The position numbers and the translations under genes are program-made. Positions 47,055 to 54,905 of a stretch of 64,000 bases of DNA are shown piece by piece; position 1 is the first letter of the stretch, and each line of letters starts with the position of its first letter. Under the pieces are notes generated by a model. It had not been told where the DNA came from and made no database searches. It worked only from the letters and a program-made list of their open reading frames with translations. The DNA is from Hymenobacter busanensis (GTDB taxonomy: Bacteria; Bacteroidota; Bacteroidia; Cytophagales; Hymenobacteraceae), in contig NZ_VTWU01000004.1 of NCBI RefSeq assembly GCF_008727865.1, positions 186,001 to 250,000 on the forward strand, given 5' to 3'.

Positions 47055-47758
47055 CGGTGTTGTGCGTGCTGCTTGATAACCTGGGCCGGCACGCCCACGG
47101 CGGTTACGCCGGCGGGAAGGTCGCGCACGGCCACGGCGCCGGCCCCCACGATGGTGCGGGCTCCCACGCGCACTTGGTTGATGACGGTGGCGTTGGTGCC
47201 CAAATACACGGCGGCTTCCAGGTGGGCCTCGCCGCCCACGTTGGCATGCGGCATCAGGGAGCAGAAATCTTCCAAAACGGCATCGTGGCCGATGGTGCAG
47301 CCCAGGTTCAGGAGCACGTGGCGGCCGATGACGATGTCGCAGGTGAACACGCAACCCTGCGTGACAATGCTGCCGGGGCCTACTTGCACGTTTTGATAGC
47401 CGCGCAGCGCCACCGAGGGATGAATGAGCGTGGCAAAGTGCAGATGGCGCGCGGTGAGGCGGCCCACCACGTCGGCGCGGTGGTGGCTGTTGCCCACGGC
47501 CACGGCCACGTACACGGTATCGGTGGTGGCGTTGAGGTCGGCGACGGTGCCGAGGTAGGGCAGGTCGTGGAGCAATTCGGGGTCGGCAGGGCGCTGGTCG
47601 TCGTAGAACCCGAGCACGTCCCACTGCTGGCGCATTTCGTTGAGCTGGCGCACGAGCATGAGCACTTCGCGGCCGAAACCGCCGGCGCCCACAATCACCA
47701 AGGGGCGGCTGCCGGGGAAGTCGAGGTCGTCGTAGTCGGAAAAGAAAAGCTGGGTCAT
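47051..47758 (-). CDS. PglD-like sugar O-/N-acyltransferase (left-handed beta helix)
   Basis: 235 aa. An N-terminal Rossmann-like part (LVIVGAGGFGREVLMLVRQL) and a C-terminal hexapeptide-repeat left-handed beta helix (GSIVTQGCVFTCDIVIGRHV, ANVGGEAHLEAAVYLGTNAT) match the PglD/NeuD family, which acetylates an amino-sugar nucleotide. The His in LNLGCTIGHDAVLED is the expected catalytic base region. Start at 47758 (MTQLFFSDYDD) overlaps the stop of the upstream sugar transferase gene by 4 nt (ATGA). Confidence 0.9.
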   Translation of the reverse strand: MTQLFFSDYDDLDFPGSRPLVIVGAGGFGREVLMLVRQLNEMRQQWDVLGFYDDQRPADPELLHDLPYLGTVADLNATTDTVYVAVAVGNSHHRADVVGRLTARHLHFATLIHPSVALRGYQNVQVGPGSIVTQGCVFTCDIVIGRHVLLNLGCTIGHDAVLEDFCSLMPHANVGGEAHLEAAVYLGTNATVINQVRVGARTIVGAGAVAVRDLPAGVTAVGVPAQVIKQHAQHR

Positions 47759-48420
47759 ACCGCAGAATCGGGAGGGACAGAAGAGGATGGGGACGAGCCG
47801 CGGAAGGCTTCGGCAGTGGCTTGGCCGGGTGCTGCAATGCCGTGCGCGCCCAGCACGCGGCCGGCCGTACGTACGAGAATACGCAAATCCAGCGCAAACG
47901 TCAGGTTTTCCACGTACCACACGTCGTAGGCAAACTTCTGCTCCCAGCTGATGGCGTTGCGTCCATTTACCTGCGCCCAGCCCGTAATGCCCGGCCGCAC
48001 CGCGTGGCGGCGGGCCTGCGCGGGCGAATACAGCGGCAGGTACTCGGGCAGCAAAGGGCGCGGGCCCACCAAGCTCAGGTCGCCGCGCAGCACGTTCCAG
48101 AGCTGGGGCAGCTCGTCGATGGAGGTGGCGCGCAGCCAGCGGCCGAGGCGGGTGAGGCGCTGGCCATCGGGCAGGAGCTGACCGGCGTCGTCGCGGGCGT
48201 CGGTCATGGTTTGGAGCTTGTAGAGGGTGAACAGCTGCCCGTGCAGCCCCGGCCGCAGCTGCCGAAACACCACCCGGCCGCTACCCGGCTGCAGCCGTAG
48301 CAGCGCGGCGGCCAGCGCCAGCAGCGGGGCCGCGAGCAGCAGCAGGGGCGCGGCTAGCAGCACGTCGAGCAGGCGCTTGCCCCAGCGGCGGTACCAATCA
48401 GCAGAAGCGGCGGAAGACAT
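47755..48420 (-). CDS. Undecaprenyl-phosphate sugar-1-phosphate transferase (PglC-like)
   Basis: 221-aa membrane enzyme that starts glycan assembly by moving a sugar-1-phosphate onto the lipid carrier. One N-terminal reentrant membrane helix (about 17-40, LLDVLLAAPLLLLAAPLLAL) followed by the catalytic domain: FRQLRPGLHG, DELPQLWNVLRGDLSLVGPR and PGITGWAQVNGRN. It has the short monotopic architecture of PglC rather than the long WcaJ one. Start at 48420 (MSSAASADWYRRWGKR) is preferred; the frame is open to 48528 in repeat DNA. It is the first gene of the operon. Confidence 0.92.
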   Translation of the reverse strand: MSSAASADWYRRWGKRLLDVLLAAPLLLLAAPLLALAAALLRLQPGSGRVVFRQLRPGLHGQLFTLYKLQTMTDARDDAGQLLPDGQRLTRLGRWLRATSIDELPQLWNVLRGDLSLVGPRPLLPEYLPLYSPAQARRHAVRPGITGWAQVNGRNAISWEQKFAYDVWYVENLTFALDLRILVRTAGRVLGAHGIAAPGQATAEAFRGSSPSSSVPPDSAV

Positions 48421-48500
48421 GGAACGGAGGGAAACGGAATGCCCCGGCAAGTTACGGGTGCGGCCGAATGCGGGCGGGCAGCGCCAAAGCGCGCTTCCCA

Positions 48501-48689
48501 GCCGCACGGTTGCAACTCCAAGCCACAATCATGCGCCTCCGCGCCGCAACATCGCGCCTCGCAGCCGCAGTGGCACGGTTGTGAACCGCAACCTCGCGAC
48601 TCGGAACCGCGCTGGTGCGGTACAAAGCCGCCAGGTTTCGGCAGCGAGGCGCACGGCTGCGCCAAACCAGCGGTATGCGCGGGTGGCAT
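48501..48689. repeat. Degenerate tandem repeat with exact 21-nt period
   Basis: The 323-nt divergent gap between the PglC-like gene and ispE (48421-48743) holds eight to nine consecutive units in which a GCCGCA-like core recurs at 48501, 48522, 48543, 48564, 48585, 48606, 48627 and 48648 (a ninth weak one at 48669), always 21 nt apart. Units 1-4 begin GCCGCACGG, GCCACAATC, GCCGCAACA, GCCGCAGTG. In one plus-strand frame each unit reads as seven residues of the form S-x-P-Q-x-x-x. No ribosome signal or protein family supports translation. Confidence 0.8.
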
Positions 48690-48743
48690 GGCCCACAGGC
48701 GTAGCGTTGGGCCGATTTTCAGCCGACTGCCGTTCTTTGCGCC

Positions 48744-49571
48744 ATGCTCGTCTTCCCCAACGCCAAGCTCAACCTCGGCCTGCACATTACCGCCCGCCGC
48801 CCCGACGGCTTTCACACCCTCGAAACCGCGATGGTGCCGCTTCCCTGGACCGATGCCCTGGAAGTGTTGCCCGCTCCCGAAGCCGCCGAAACCAGCCTCA
48901 CGCTCACCGGTCGCCCGGTGCCCGGCGAACCGGCTACCAACCTTTGCGTGCGGGCCTACGAGCTGTTGCGCGCCGATTTTCCGCAGGTGCCCGCCGTGCG
49001 CCTGCACCTCCACAAAGTCGTACCCATTGGGGCCGGCCTCGGCGGCGGTTCGGCCGATGCCGCCTTTGCCCTGCGCGCCCTCAACACAGTGCTGGCCCTG
49101 AACCTGAGCGACGACGCCCTCGAAGCCTACGCCCGCCGCCTCGGCTCCGATTGTGCCTTCTTCATCCGCAACCAGCCCGCCCTGGCCCTGGGCCGCGGCG
49201 ATGAGCTAAGCGCCCTGCCGCTGCCGCAGCTGGCCGGCGCCGCCTGCAAAGTCATCTACCCCAATCTGCACATCAGCACCGCCGAGGCCTACGCCGGCGT
49301 GACGCCGCGCCCGCCGCAACACGCGCTGGGCACAGCCCTGGCCGCGCCCATTAATACTTGGCGCGACACGGTAGTGAATGATTTCGAGGCCTCGTTGGCG
49401 CCGAAGTTTCCCGTACTGGCGCAGCTCAAGGAGCAGCTGTACGCGGCCGGCGCGGCCTACGCAAGCTTGTCGGGTTCCGGCTCGGCGGTGTTTGGGCTGT
49501 GGCCGGGCCAGAGCGCGCCGCCGAAGCTTGCGCTGAAGGCGGATTACGAGGTGTGGGATGGGGTGCTGTAG
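48744..49571 (+). CDS. ispE: 4-diphosphocytidyl-2-C-methyl-D-erythritol kinase
   Basis: 275 aa, fourth step of the MEP isoprenoid pathway. GHMP-kinase motif VPIGAGLGGGSADAAF is complete, N-terminal PNAKLNLGLHITARRPDG has the catalytic Lys, and the C-terminal SLSGSGSAVFGLW is present. The start at 48744 (MLVFPNAKLNLGLH) follows TTTGCGCC closely, so the leader is very short. The gene is divergent from the sugar operon across the repeat DNA. Confidence 0.95.
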   Translation: MLVFPNAKLNLGLHITARRPDGFHTLETAMVPLPWTDALEVLPAPEAAETSLTLTGRPVPGEPATNLCVRAYELLRADFPQVPAVRLHLHKVVPIGAGLGGGSADAAFALRALNTVLALNLSDDALEAYARRLGSDCAFFIRNQPALALGRGDELSALPLPQLAGAACKVIYPNLHISTAEAYAGVTPRPPQHALGTALAAPINTWRDTVVNDFEASLAPKFPVLAQLKEQLYAAGAAYASLSGSGSAVFGLWPGQSAPPKLALKADYEVWDGVL

Positions 49572-49592
49572 ATGATAGCCGGCGCGACGTGC

Positions 49593-50567
49593 CTACCGTT
49601 CTACCATCTCCACCGCTTCATCGGCTGAAGCTTTGCGGCGGCGCTGCTGCCATTGGTCGAGCAGCGGGTGAATGAGCACGCTCAGCAGAATAACGAGCGT
49701 GCCGAGGTAGAAGCCCAACGACAGCCGCTCGGCGTCGAAACCCTTCACACCGAGCCAAAACATGAGCACGGCCAGCGCAATGCCGTACACCGGCTCCAGG
49801 TTGATGGTCAGGTTCAAGGCGAAGGCCGAGAGGCGCTTCATCAGCTCCACCGAGGCCGAGAAGGCGTACACGGTGCACACGCCGGCCAGCACCAGCAGCC
49901 ACACCCAGTCGAGCGGTTTGGGGTCGAGCTGGGGCAGCGGGCCGCCGAACGCTGGGCGCGCCACCAGATATACTACAATCACGAGGCACGCGCCGGCCAT
50001 TTCGTAGAACGTGAGCCGTAGCGGCGGGTGCTCCTGAATCAGCTTCACGTTCAGCACGCTAAACAGCGCCCCCAAGCCCGCCGACAGCACCGCTACCGCC
50101 AAACCCAATAGCTGGCTGTGCTCGTTGGCGCCCGCTGCCGAGCCCGTAGCCGAGCCGTACACGGCCTGCGCCACAATGTAGAGCCCGACCAGCGTGAGCA
50201 GGCCCAGGCCCATTTCGTAGAACTGAAACTTCTTGCGCAGCAGCACCGGCTCCAGCACCGACGTCCACAAGGCCAGCGTGGCCATGCCCGCCAAACACAC
50301 GCTCACCGACGAGAGGCGGGCAGCTAGAAAGAACGTAATCCAGTGCACCGCCACCAGCACCCCCACGCCCAGCAGCCGCAGCGCCTGCCGCCCCGGAATG
50401 CGCATCGGCTGCTGGCGCAGGTTCAGGAGCACCGCCAGCCCCACCGAGGCAATGAGGGTGCGGAAGAACACCAGCTCCACCGGCGGCAGCGAAATCAGCT
50501 TGCCCAGGATGGCCGTGAAGCCCCACAAAAAAACAATGAAATGGAGGCGCAGGTAGTCTTTGAGCAT
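49593..50567 (-). CDS. EamA/DMT-family permease
   Basis: 324-aa inner-membrane protein with ten hydrophobic helices in two EamA repeats, beginning LHFIVFLWGFTAILGKLISL and, for the second, FSVLNVKLIQEHPPLRLTFY. The conserved helix-4 and helix-9 endings (FALNLTINLEPVYGIALAV) are present. Substrate unknown; members export metabolites or amino acids. Start at 50567 (MLKDYLRLHFIV) is preferred to 50645, which lies inside a repeat element. Confidence 0.9.
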   Translation of the reverse strand: MLKDYLRLHFIVFLWGFTAILGKLISLPPVELVFFRTLIASVGLAVLLNLRQQPMRIPGRQALRLLGVGVLVAVHWITFFLAARLSSVSVCLAGMATLALWTSVLEPVLLRKKFQFYEMGLGLLTLVGLYIVAQAVYGSATGSAAGANEHSQLLGLAVAVLSAGLGALFSVLNVKLIQEHPPLRLTFYEMAGACLVIVVYLVARPAFGGPLPQLDPKPLDWVWLLVLAGVCTVYAFSASVELMKRLSAFALNLTINLEPVYGIALAVLMFWLGVKGFDAERLSLGFYLGTLVILLSVLIHPLLDQWQQRRRKASADEAVEMVER

Positions 50568-50582
50568 CTTGCTTGAAGGGCT

Positions 50583-50655
50583 AAATGGTTGGCTGGTTAA
50601 ATGGCTACTCGTGCTGAGTACATGAACAACCAGCCATTTACTCATTCAGCCATTT
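50583..50655. repeat. Word-built inverted repeat between LptF/G-type and EamA genes
   Basis: Reiterated AAATGG-type words: AAATGGTT (50583-50590), GGCTGGTT (50591-50598) and AAATGGCT (50599-50606) on the left are matched in reverse complement by AACCAGCC (50628-50635), AGCCATTT (50632-50639) and AGCCATTT (50648-50655). It resembles in design the repeat at 41884-41977 although the words differ. Confidence 0.7.
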
Positions 50656-50661
50656 GACAAT

Positions 50662-51738
50662 TTACCGGGGAACGTACCGGTACAATACCGCCCCGATGAC
50701 GGTGAACACCGCGCTGGGCACCCACGGCGCCAGGGCCGGCGACATTTCGCCCACCAACGCCAGGTTGCGGCTCATGATGACGAAGATGATGAACACAAAC
50801 GCCAGCACGAAGCCCAGCGCAATCTGCCCGCCCACGCCCGCCCGGGACTTCCGCGCGCTCATAATCACGCCGATGACGGTGAGGATGAGAATGGCAAACG
50901 GGTAGGCCATCCGCTCGTACTTCTCCACCAGGTAAATGTCCGTATCGGAGGCGCCGCGGTCGATTTTCTCCTGGATGTAGCGGTTCAGCTCGGGGTTGGT
51001 CAGCGTTTCGCTCAGCTTGAAGGTGCTGGCGAAGTCCTTCGGGTAGAGGTTCAGCGTGGTGTCGCGGGCCGGAATGGTGAGCAGCGTTTCCCGGTCGCCC
51101 TTGAAGGTGCGTACCAGCTGCGGCGTGAGGTGCCAGGCGCGCTTGGTGGAATCCCAGTTGATGACCTCGGCCGTCATGCGGCGCTTGAGCAGGGTGCCCT
51201 CGATGGTTTCCAGCGCAAAGCGGTAGCCCACGTTGTTCACGTTGTCGTAGCTCTCCAGGTAGGCGTAGCTTTTCGGCCCGATCTTGATGTGCACGTTGCG
51301 CCCCTGGAAGCGGTAAGGGTTCTTGATGTACTTCCGCTCGAAGGCCACGCGGGTTTTGTTGGCAATTGGAATAACCCAGCCCACAGTGCCGAAAATGACC
51401 AATCCGATGATGGTGCCACCCATCACGTAGGGCAGCAAAAACCGCTTGAAACTCACGCCCGAGGCCAGGATAGCCACAATTTCGGTGCGCGCCGCCAGCC
51501 GCGACGTCACCAGCACCGTGGCAATGAACACGGTGATGGGCGAGAGCAGATTGGCGTAGTAGGGGAAGAGGTTGAGGTAGTACTCAAACAGAATCTTGCC
51601 CACGCCCAGGTCGTGCTTGATGAAGTCGTCGTTTTTCTCCGTGAAGTCAATCACGCAGATAACGAGCACCAGCACCACCACCACGAAGAAAAACGTGGTC
51701 AGCAGCTTGCCCAGGATGTATTTGTCGAGAAGACGCAT
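50662..51738 (-). CDS. LptF/LptG-family (YjgP/YjgQ) permease
   Basis: 358-aa inner-membrane protein of the lipopolysaccharide export ABC transporter. Three N-terminal helices (MRLLDKYILGKLLTTFFFV; LFPYYANLLSPITVFIATVL; LLPYVMGGTIIGLVIFGTVG), a periplasmic beta-jellyroll (about 130-255), and three C-terminal helices (YPFAILILTVIGVIMSARKS). It is consistent with LptG-like proteins; the second permease and LptB are not in the window. A 14-nt gap separates it from the upstream membrane-protein gene, so they share a transcript with tgt. Confidence 0.9.
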   Translation of the reverse strand: MRLLDKYILGKLLTTFFFVVVVLVLVICVIDFTEKNDDFIKHDLGVGKILFEYYLNLFPYYANLLSPITVFIATVLVTSRLAARTEIVAILASGVSFKRFLLPYVMGGTIIGLVIFGTVGWVIPIANKTRVAFERKYIKNPYRFQGRNVHIKIGPKSYAYLESYDNVNNVGYRFALETIEGTLLKRRMTAEVINWDSTKRAWHLTPQLVRTFKGDRETLLTIPARDTTLNLYPKDFASTFKLSETLTNPELNRYIQEKIDRGASDTDIYLVEKYERMAYPFAILILTVIGVIMSARKSRAGVGGQIALGFVLAFVFIIFVIMSRNLALVGEMSPALAPWVPSAVFTVIGAVLYRYVPR

Positions 51739-51752
51739 TCAGTAGGGTCGAG

Positions 51753-52397
51753 TTACGACTGCTTTAACGGATTAAGCACCGGCAACGTGCTGCGGCGCAA
51801 CCAGACGTAGCGGGCGGCAAGCCCAGCAATCAGCGCGCCTAGTTTAGTACAGGCAGCATCAGTGTCGGGCAGTAGTGGCTCGTTGCCTGCCAAAGGTGGA
51901 TAAATAGTCCAGCCACGCAACAGCGGGGTTAATTCCAATGGCCAGAAATAATTGGGTTGATCAGGTATGGCAAGGCTCGAACGAATCAAATGAAACTGCC
52001 TCAGCTCCAAATGGGCCAGACTTCCCAAGACATAAGTGAGCAGCAGCCCAAGAAGTTGCTTGGCTAAGAGCCAACTCGGAGTAGGGGCCAAAACCAATTT
52101 CTTGCGCCGAACAGAAGCTAGTAGTGCTACCGGCAGGAGCAATACTGCGCAGCCCAGAAACGCAAGCAGTGTACGGGGAACGTATACGGACGTGATTTGG
52201 GGTTGAAGGGCTTCCCAGGATGGGGAAGCCGCAATAGCTCTTGGGTTGCCAAGGTTTGCGCCAGCCGCAAAAAGCTCCATGTACGCGTGAAAATCAGCGG
52301 CAATGTAGAGCAGGCAATACCCCGCCGGAATTCCCACCAGCACCAGCCACAGGCTAAGATTTACGAGGCGCCTACGCAAGGAAGAAACGATAACCAC
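51753..52397 (-). CDS. Hypothetical membrane protein between tgt and the LptF/G-type permease
   Basis: 214 aa, no family recognised. Three to four hydrophobic segments: SLWLVLVGIPAGYCLLYIA, TLLAFLGCAVLLLPVALLAS, LLGLLLTYVLGSLAHLEL and AACTKLGALIAGLAARYVW. The coding sequence is less GC-rich than its neighbours, suggesting later arrival or relaxed use. The gene starts 3 nt after the tgt stop, so it is most likely part of a tgt operon. The start at 52397 is the first ATG after the tgt stop. Confidence 0.65.
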   Translation of the reverse strand: MVIVSSLRRRLVNLSLWLVLVGIPAGYCLLYIAADFHAYMELFAAGANLGNPRAIAASPSWEALQPQITSVYVPRTLLAFLGCAVLLLPVALLASVRRKKLVLAPTPSWLLAKQLLGLLLTYVLGSLAHLELRQFHLIRSSLAIPDQPNYFWPLELTPLLRGWTIYPPLAGNEPLLPDTDAACTKLGALIAGLAARYVWLRRSTLPVLNPLKQS

Positions 52398-52400
52398 CGC

Positions 52401-53531
52401 TTACAAACGTACCATCAGCTGCTTCACCATCCGCTCTTTCCACTCGCGGAAGGTGCCGGCCAGGATTTGCTCCCGCGCCGAGCGCACCAGCCAGAGGTAG
52501 AACGTGAGGTTGTGCACCGAGGCCGCCATGCCGCCCAGGTATTCGCTGGCGTGGAACAGGTGGCGCAGGTACGACTTGGAGTAGAACGTGCTGGCGTAGC
52601 CGCCCAACTCGACGTCGATGGGGGAGAAGTCCTGCTCCCACTTCTTGTTTTTGATGTTGATGATGCCCTGCGTGGTGAAGAGCATCCCGTTGCGGGCGTT
52701 GCGGGTGGGCAGCACGCAGTCGAACATGTCTACGCCCAGTGCAATGTTTTCCAGGATGTTGGCCGGCGTGCCCACGCCCATCAGGTAGCGCGGCTTGTCT
52801 TGGGGCAAAATGTCGCAGCACAGCTCCGTCATTTCGTACATCAGCTCGGCCGGCTCGCCCACGCTCAGCCCGCCAATGGCGTTGCCGGCGCGGCCCTGCT
52901 CGGCCACAAACTGCGCCGATTTCTCGCGCAAATCCCGGAACGTGCTGCCTTGCACAATGGGAAACAGCTGCTGCTCGTAGCCGTAGAGCGGCTCCGTCTC
53001 GTCGATGCGCTGGATGCAGCGCTTGAGCCAGCGGTGCGTCATGTCCAAGGAGCGGCGGGCGTAGTCGTACTCGCAGGGCCAGGGCGTGCACTCGTCGAAG
53101 GCCATGATGATGTCGGCCCCGATGACGCGCTGAATGTCCATCACGCCCTCGGGCGTAAACAAGTGCTGCGAGCCGTCGATGTGGGAGCGGAACTTGACGC
53201 CCTCTTCCTTGATCTTGCGCGTGTTCGAGAGCGAGTACACTTGGTAGCCGCCCGAGTCGGTGAGAATGGGGCCGTCCCAGCCGTTGAACTTGTGCAGGCC
53301 GCCGGCTTTCTGCAGCGTGTCGAGGCCGGGGCGCAGGTACAGGTGGTAGGTGTTGCCGAGAATGATCTGGGCCTGGATATCCTGTTTCAGCTCGCGCTGG
53401 TGCACGGCTTTCACCGAGCCCACCGTGCCCACGGGCATAAAAATGGGCGTTTGAATGGTGCCGTGGTCGGTTGTGAGCACACCGGCGCGGGCCTTGGTTT
53501 GCGGGTCGTGGGCGACGAGGTCGAAAGTCAT
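52401..53531 (-). CDS. tgt: tRNA-guanine (queuine) transglycosylase, lacking the usual zinc cysteines
   Basis: 376 aa, exchanges guanine-34 for preQ1 in tRNAs with GUN anticodons. The catalytic-site blocks are complete: LTDSGGYQVYSLS, FDECTPWPCEYDYARRS, GLSVGEPAELMYEM and FDCVLPTRNARNGMLFT with the nucleophilic Asp. However, the zinc site, which in the standard enzyme reads CxCxxC plus His ahead of the YSRAYLHHL element, is here SPIDVELGGYASTFYSKSYL, with no cysteine. I think other Bacteroidota Tgt proteins share this form, but could not check. Start at 53531 (MTFDLVAHDPQTKARAG) is preferred. Confidence 0.93.
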   Translation of the reverse strand: MTFDLVAHDPQTKARAGVLTTDHGTIQTPIFMPVGTVGSVKAVHQRELKQDIQAQIILGNTYHLYLRPGLDTLQKAGGLHKFNGWDGPILTDSGGYQVYSLSNTRKIKEEGVKFRSHIDGSQHLFTPEGVMDIQRVIGADIIMAFDECTPWPCEYDYARRSLDMTHRWLKRCIQRIDETEPLYGYEQQLFPIVQGSTFRDLREKSAQFVAEQGRAGNAIGGLSVGEPAELMYEMTELCCDILPQDKPRYLMGVGTPANILENIALGVDMFDCVLPTRNARNGMLFTTQGIINIKNKKWEQDFSPIDVELGGYASTFYSKSYLRHLFHASEYLGGMAASVHNLTFYLWLVRSAREQILAGTFREWKERMVKQLMVRL

Positions 53532-53660
53532 GCGGGGAAGTAGCGTCAGTGCTTGGCTCCGGGCTGGCTGCCCGCGCCCCGAAAAGCAACGAGCCGCGGC
53601 GAAACAACGACAATAGACGCGCCACCTTGCGCTTATCGTTGGCCGGAGCTAAACAAGCCG

Positions 53661-53668
53661 CAAAGGTA
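53661..53668 (-). promoter_or_regulatory. Candidate -7 box of the tgt operon
   Basis: TACCTTTG on the minus strand, a full match to TAnnTTTG, about 129 nt before the tgt ATG. No convincing TTTG lies 19-21 nt further upstream. Confidence 0.45.
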
Positions 53669-53734
53669 ACCCGTAGGGGCCGTACGCGTTGCGTTTAACT
53701 TCTGCTTCGGGCGCCAAGCTGCCCCCCAATTGGC

Positions 53735-53742
53735 TACTTTTG
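53735..53742 (+). promoter_or_regulatory. Candidate -7 box of the glycosyltransferase gene
   Basis: TACTTTTG, a full match to TAnnTTTG. It overlaps the first codons of the longest open frame (TTG at 53730), which argues that translation starts later, at a TTG at 53769 or a GTG at about 53805. Confidence 0.5.
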
Positions 53743-53768
53743 CCCGCTTATCACCCCGCCCCGCTGCT

Positions 53769-54905
53769 TTGCCTGTTCATTTTTCGCCCGCTATCTGGTT
53801 GCTCGTGGCCGCTGTGCTGGTGCAGCTCGCCTACGCGGCGTATTATTTCTGGCCCTTCGCCGCCCGGCAAACCCCCGACGTTGAACCTGCCCCGGCGCAC
53901 GAGCAGGAGCGGGGCGTCTCCATCATCGTGGCCGCGCGCAATGCCCTCGAGCAACTGCGCCACCTCATGCCCATCCTGCTCACCCAAGACTACCCGCGCT
54001 TCGAAATCGTGCTCGTCGACGACCGTTCCGACGACGACACCGGCCTCTACGCCCAGCAGCTCACCCAGTACTACCCCAACGTGCGCCTCGTTACCGTGGG
54101 CCGCACGCCCGAGGGCCTCGCCCCCAAAAAATACGCCCTCACCCTCGGCATTAAAGTAGCTCGCTACCCGTACTTGCTCTTCACCGATGCCGACTGCGTA
54201 CCCACCACCAACCAGTGGGTGCGCCACATGGCCCGCGCCTTCGATTCCGGCGCCGATATCGTGCTCGGCTACGGCCCCTACGCCGAAGCGCCGGGCTTTC
54301 TGAACCGGCTCGTGCGTTTCGAAACGCTGCTCACCGGCCTGCAGTATTTGAGCTTCGCCGAGCGCGGCCAGCCCTACATGGGCGTGGGCCGCAACTTGGG
54401 CTACTCGCAGGCTACCTTCTTTGCCACCAAGGGTTTTGCCTCGCACATCCGTAGCCTGAGCGGCGACGACGACCTGCTGGTGCAGGACGCCGTGGCCCTG
54501 GGCAAAACCGCTGCCGTCGTCACGCACCCAGCCGCACAAACCGTGAGCGAAGCGCCGGCTGGCTGGGGCCAATGGTGGACCCAGAAACGCCGGCATATGT
54601 CAGCTGGTTCTCGGTATCGTACCACCGACAGGCTCCGGATTGGAACCTTTATGCTGGCCAACGGCCTTTTTTACCTAGCTACGCTGGGTGCGCTCTTTTT
54701 TTCCCCGGTCGATTGGATACCTTTGGGTATAGCGTGGCTCGTGCGAACCTCGACCGTGGTAGCTGCGTACGCGGGGGCCAGCCGCCGTTTGCAAGACCGG
54801 CAGTCCGTAGCACTGCTGCCCGTGCTTGATGCGGCCTATTTCCTGGCTTATTTTCTCTTGACAGCCTCGCTAGTGCTTTACCGCAAACCCTCCCGATGGA
54901 AGTAA
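53769..54905 (+). CDS. Membrane glycosyltransferase family 2
   Basis: GT-A fold glycosyltransferase, about 378 aa. One N-terminal helix (PAIWLLVAAVLVQLAYAAYY), a catalytic domain with VSIIVAARNALEQLRHLM, DDRSDDDTG, LLFTDADCVPTTN (DxD type) and a QKRRH motif (WWTQKRRHMSAGSR), then two C-terminal helices (FMLANGLFYLATLGALFF; VLDAAYFLAYFLLTASLVLY). The start is uncertain because no ATG precedes the first helix: the frame opens with a TTG at 53730 inside a promoter-like element, so a TTG at 53769 is preferred. Its last 10 nt overlap the sigma factor gene. Confidence 0.85.
   Translation: MPVHFSPAIWLLVAAVLVQLAYAAYYFWPFAARQTPDVEPAPAHEQERGVSIIVAARNALEQLRHLMPILLTQDYPRFEIVLVDDRSDDDTGLYAQQLTQYYPNVRLVTVGRTPEGLAPKKYALTLGIKVARYPYLLFTDADCVPTTNQWVRHMARAFDSGADIVLGYGPYAEAPGFLNRLVRFETLLTGLQYLSFAERGQPYMGVGRNLGYSQATFFATKGFASHIRSLSGDDDLLVQDAVALGKTAAVVTHPAAQTVSEAPAGWGQWWTQKRRHMSAGSRYRTTDRLRIGTFMLANGLFYLATLGALFFSPVDWIPLGIAWLVRTSTVVAAYAGASRRLQDRQSVALLPVLDAAYFLAYFLLTASLVLYRKPSRWK

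Noticed and set aside
46500-47897. 465-codon minus-strand frame reading through the PglD-like and Coa1-like genes
   Set aside because: Only the last 184 codons (from 47054) are protein-like; the first part is an out-of-frame shadow of the PglD-like gene.
48501-48689. CRISPR array
   Set aside because: Units are directly adjacent with no unique spacers, are highly divergent, and no cas genes are present.
48439-49101. Heptapeptide-repeat protein from the plus-strand frame over the 21-nt repeat
   Set aside because: The frame continues into ispE in the wrong phase with shadow-like composition, and no upstream start signal is evident. It is left as a point in the repeat finding.
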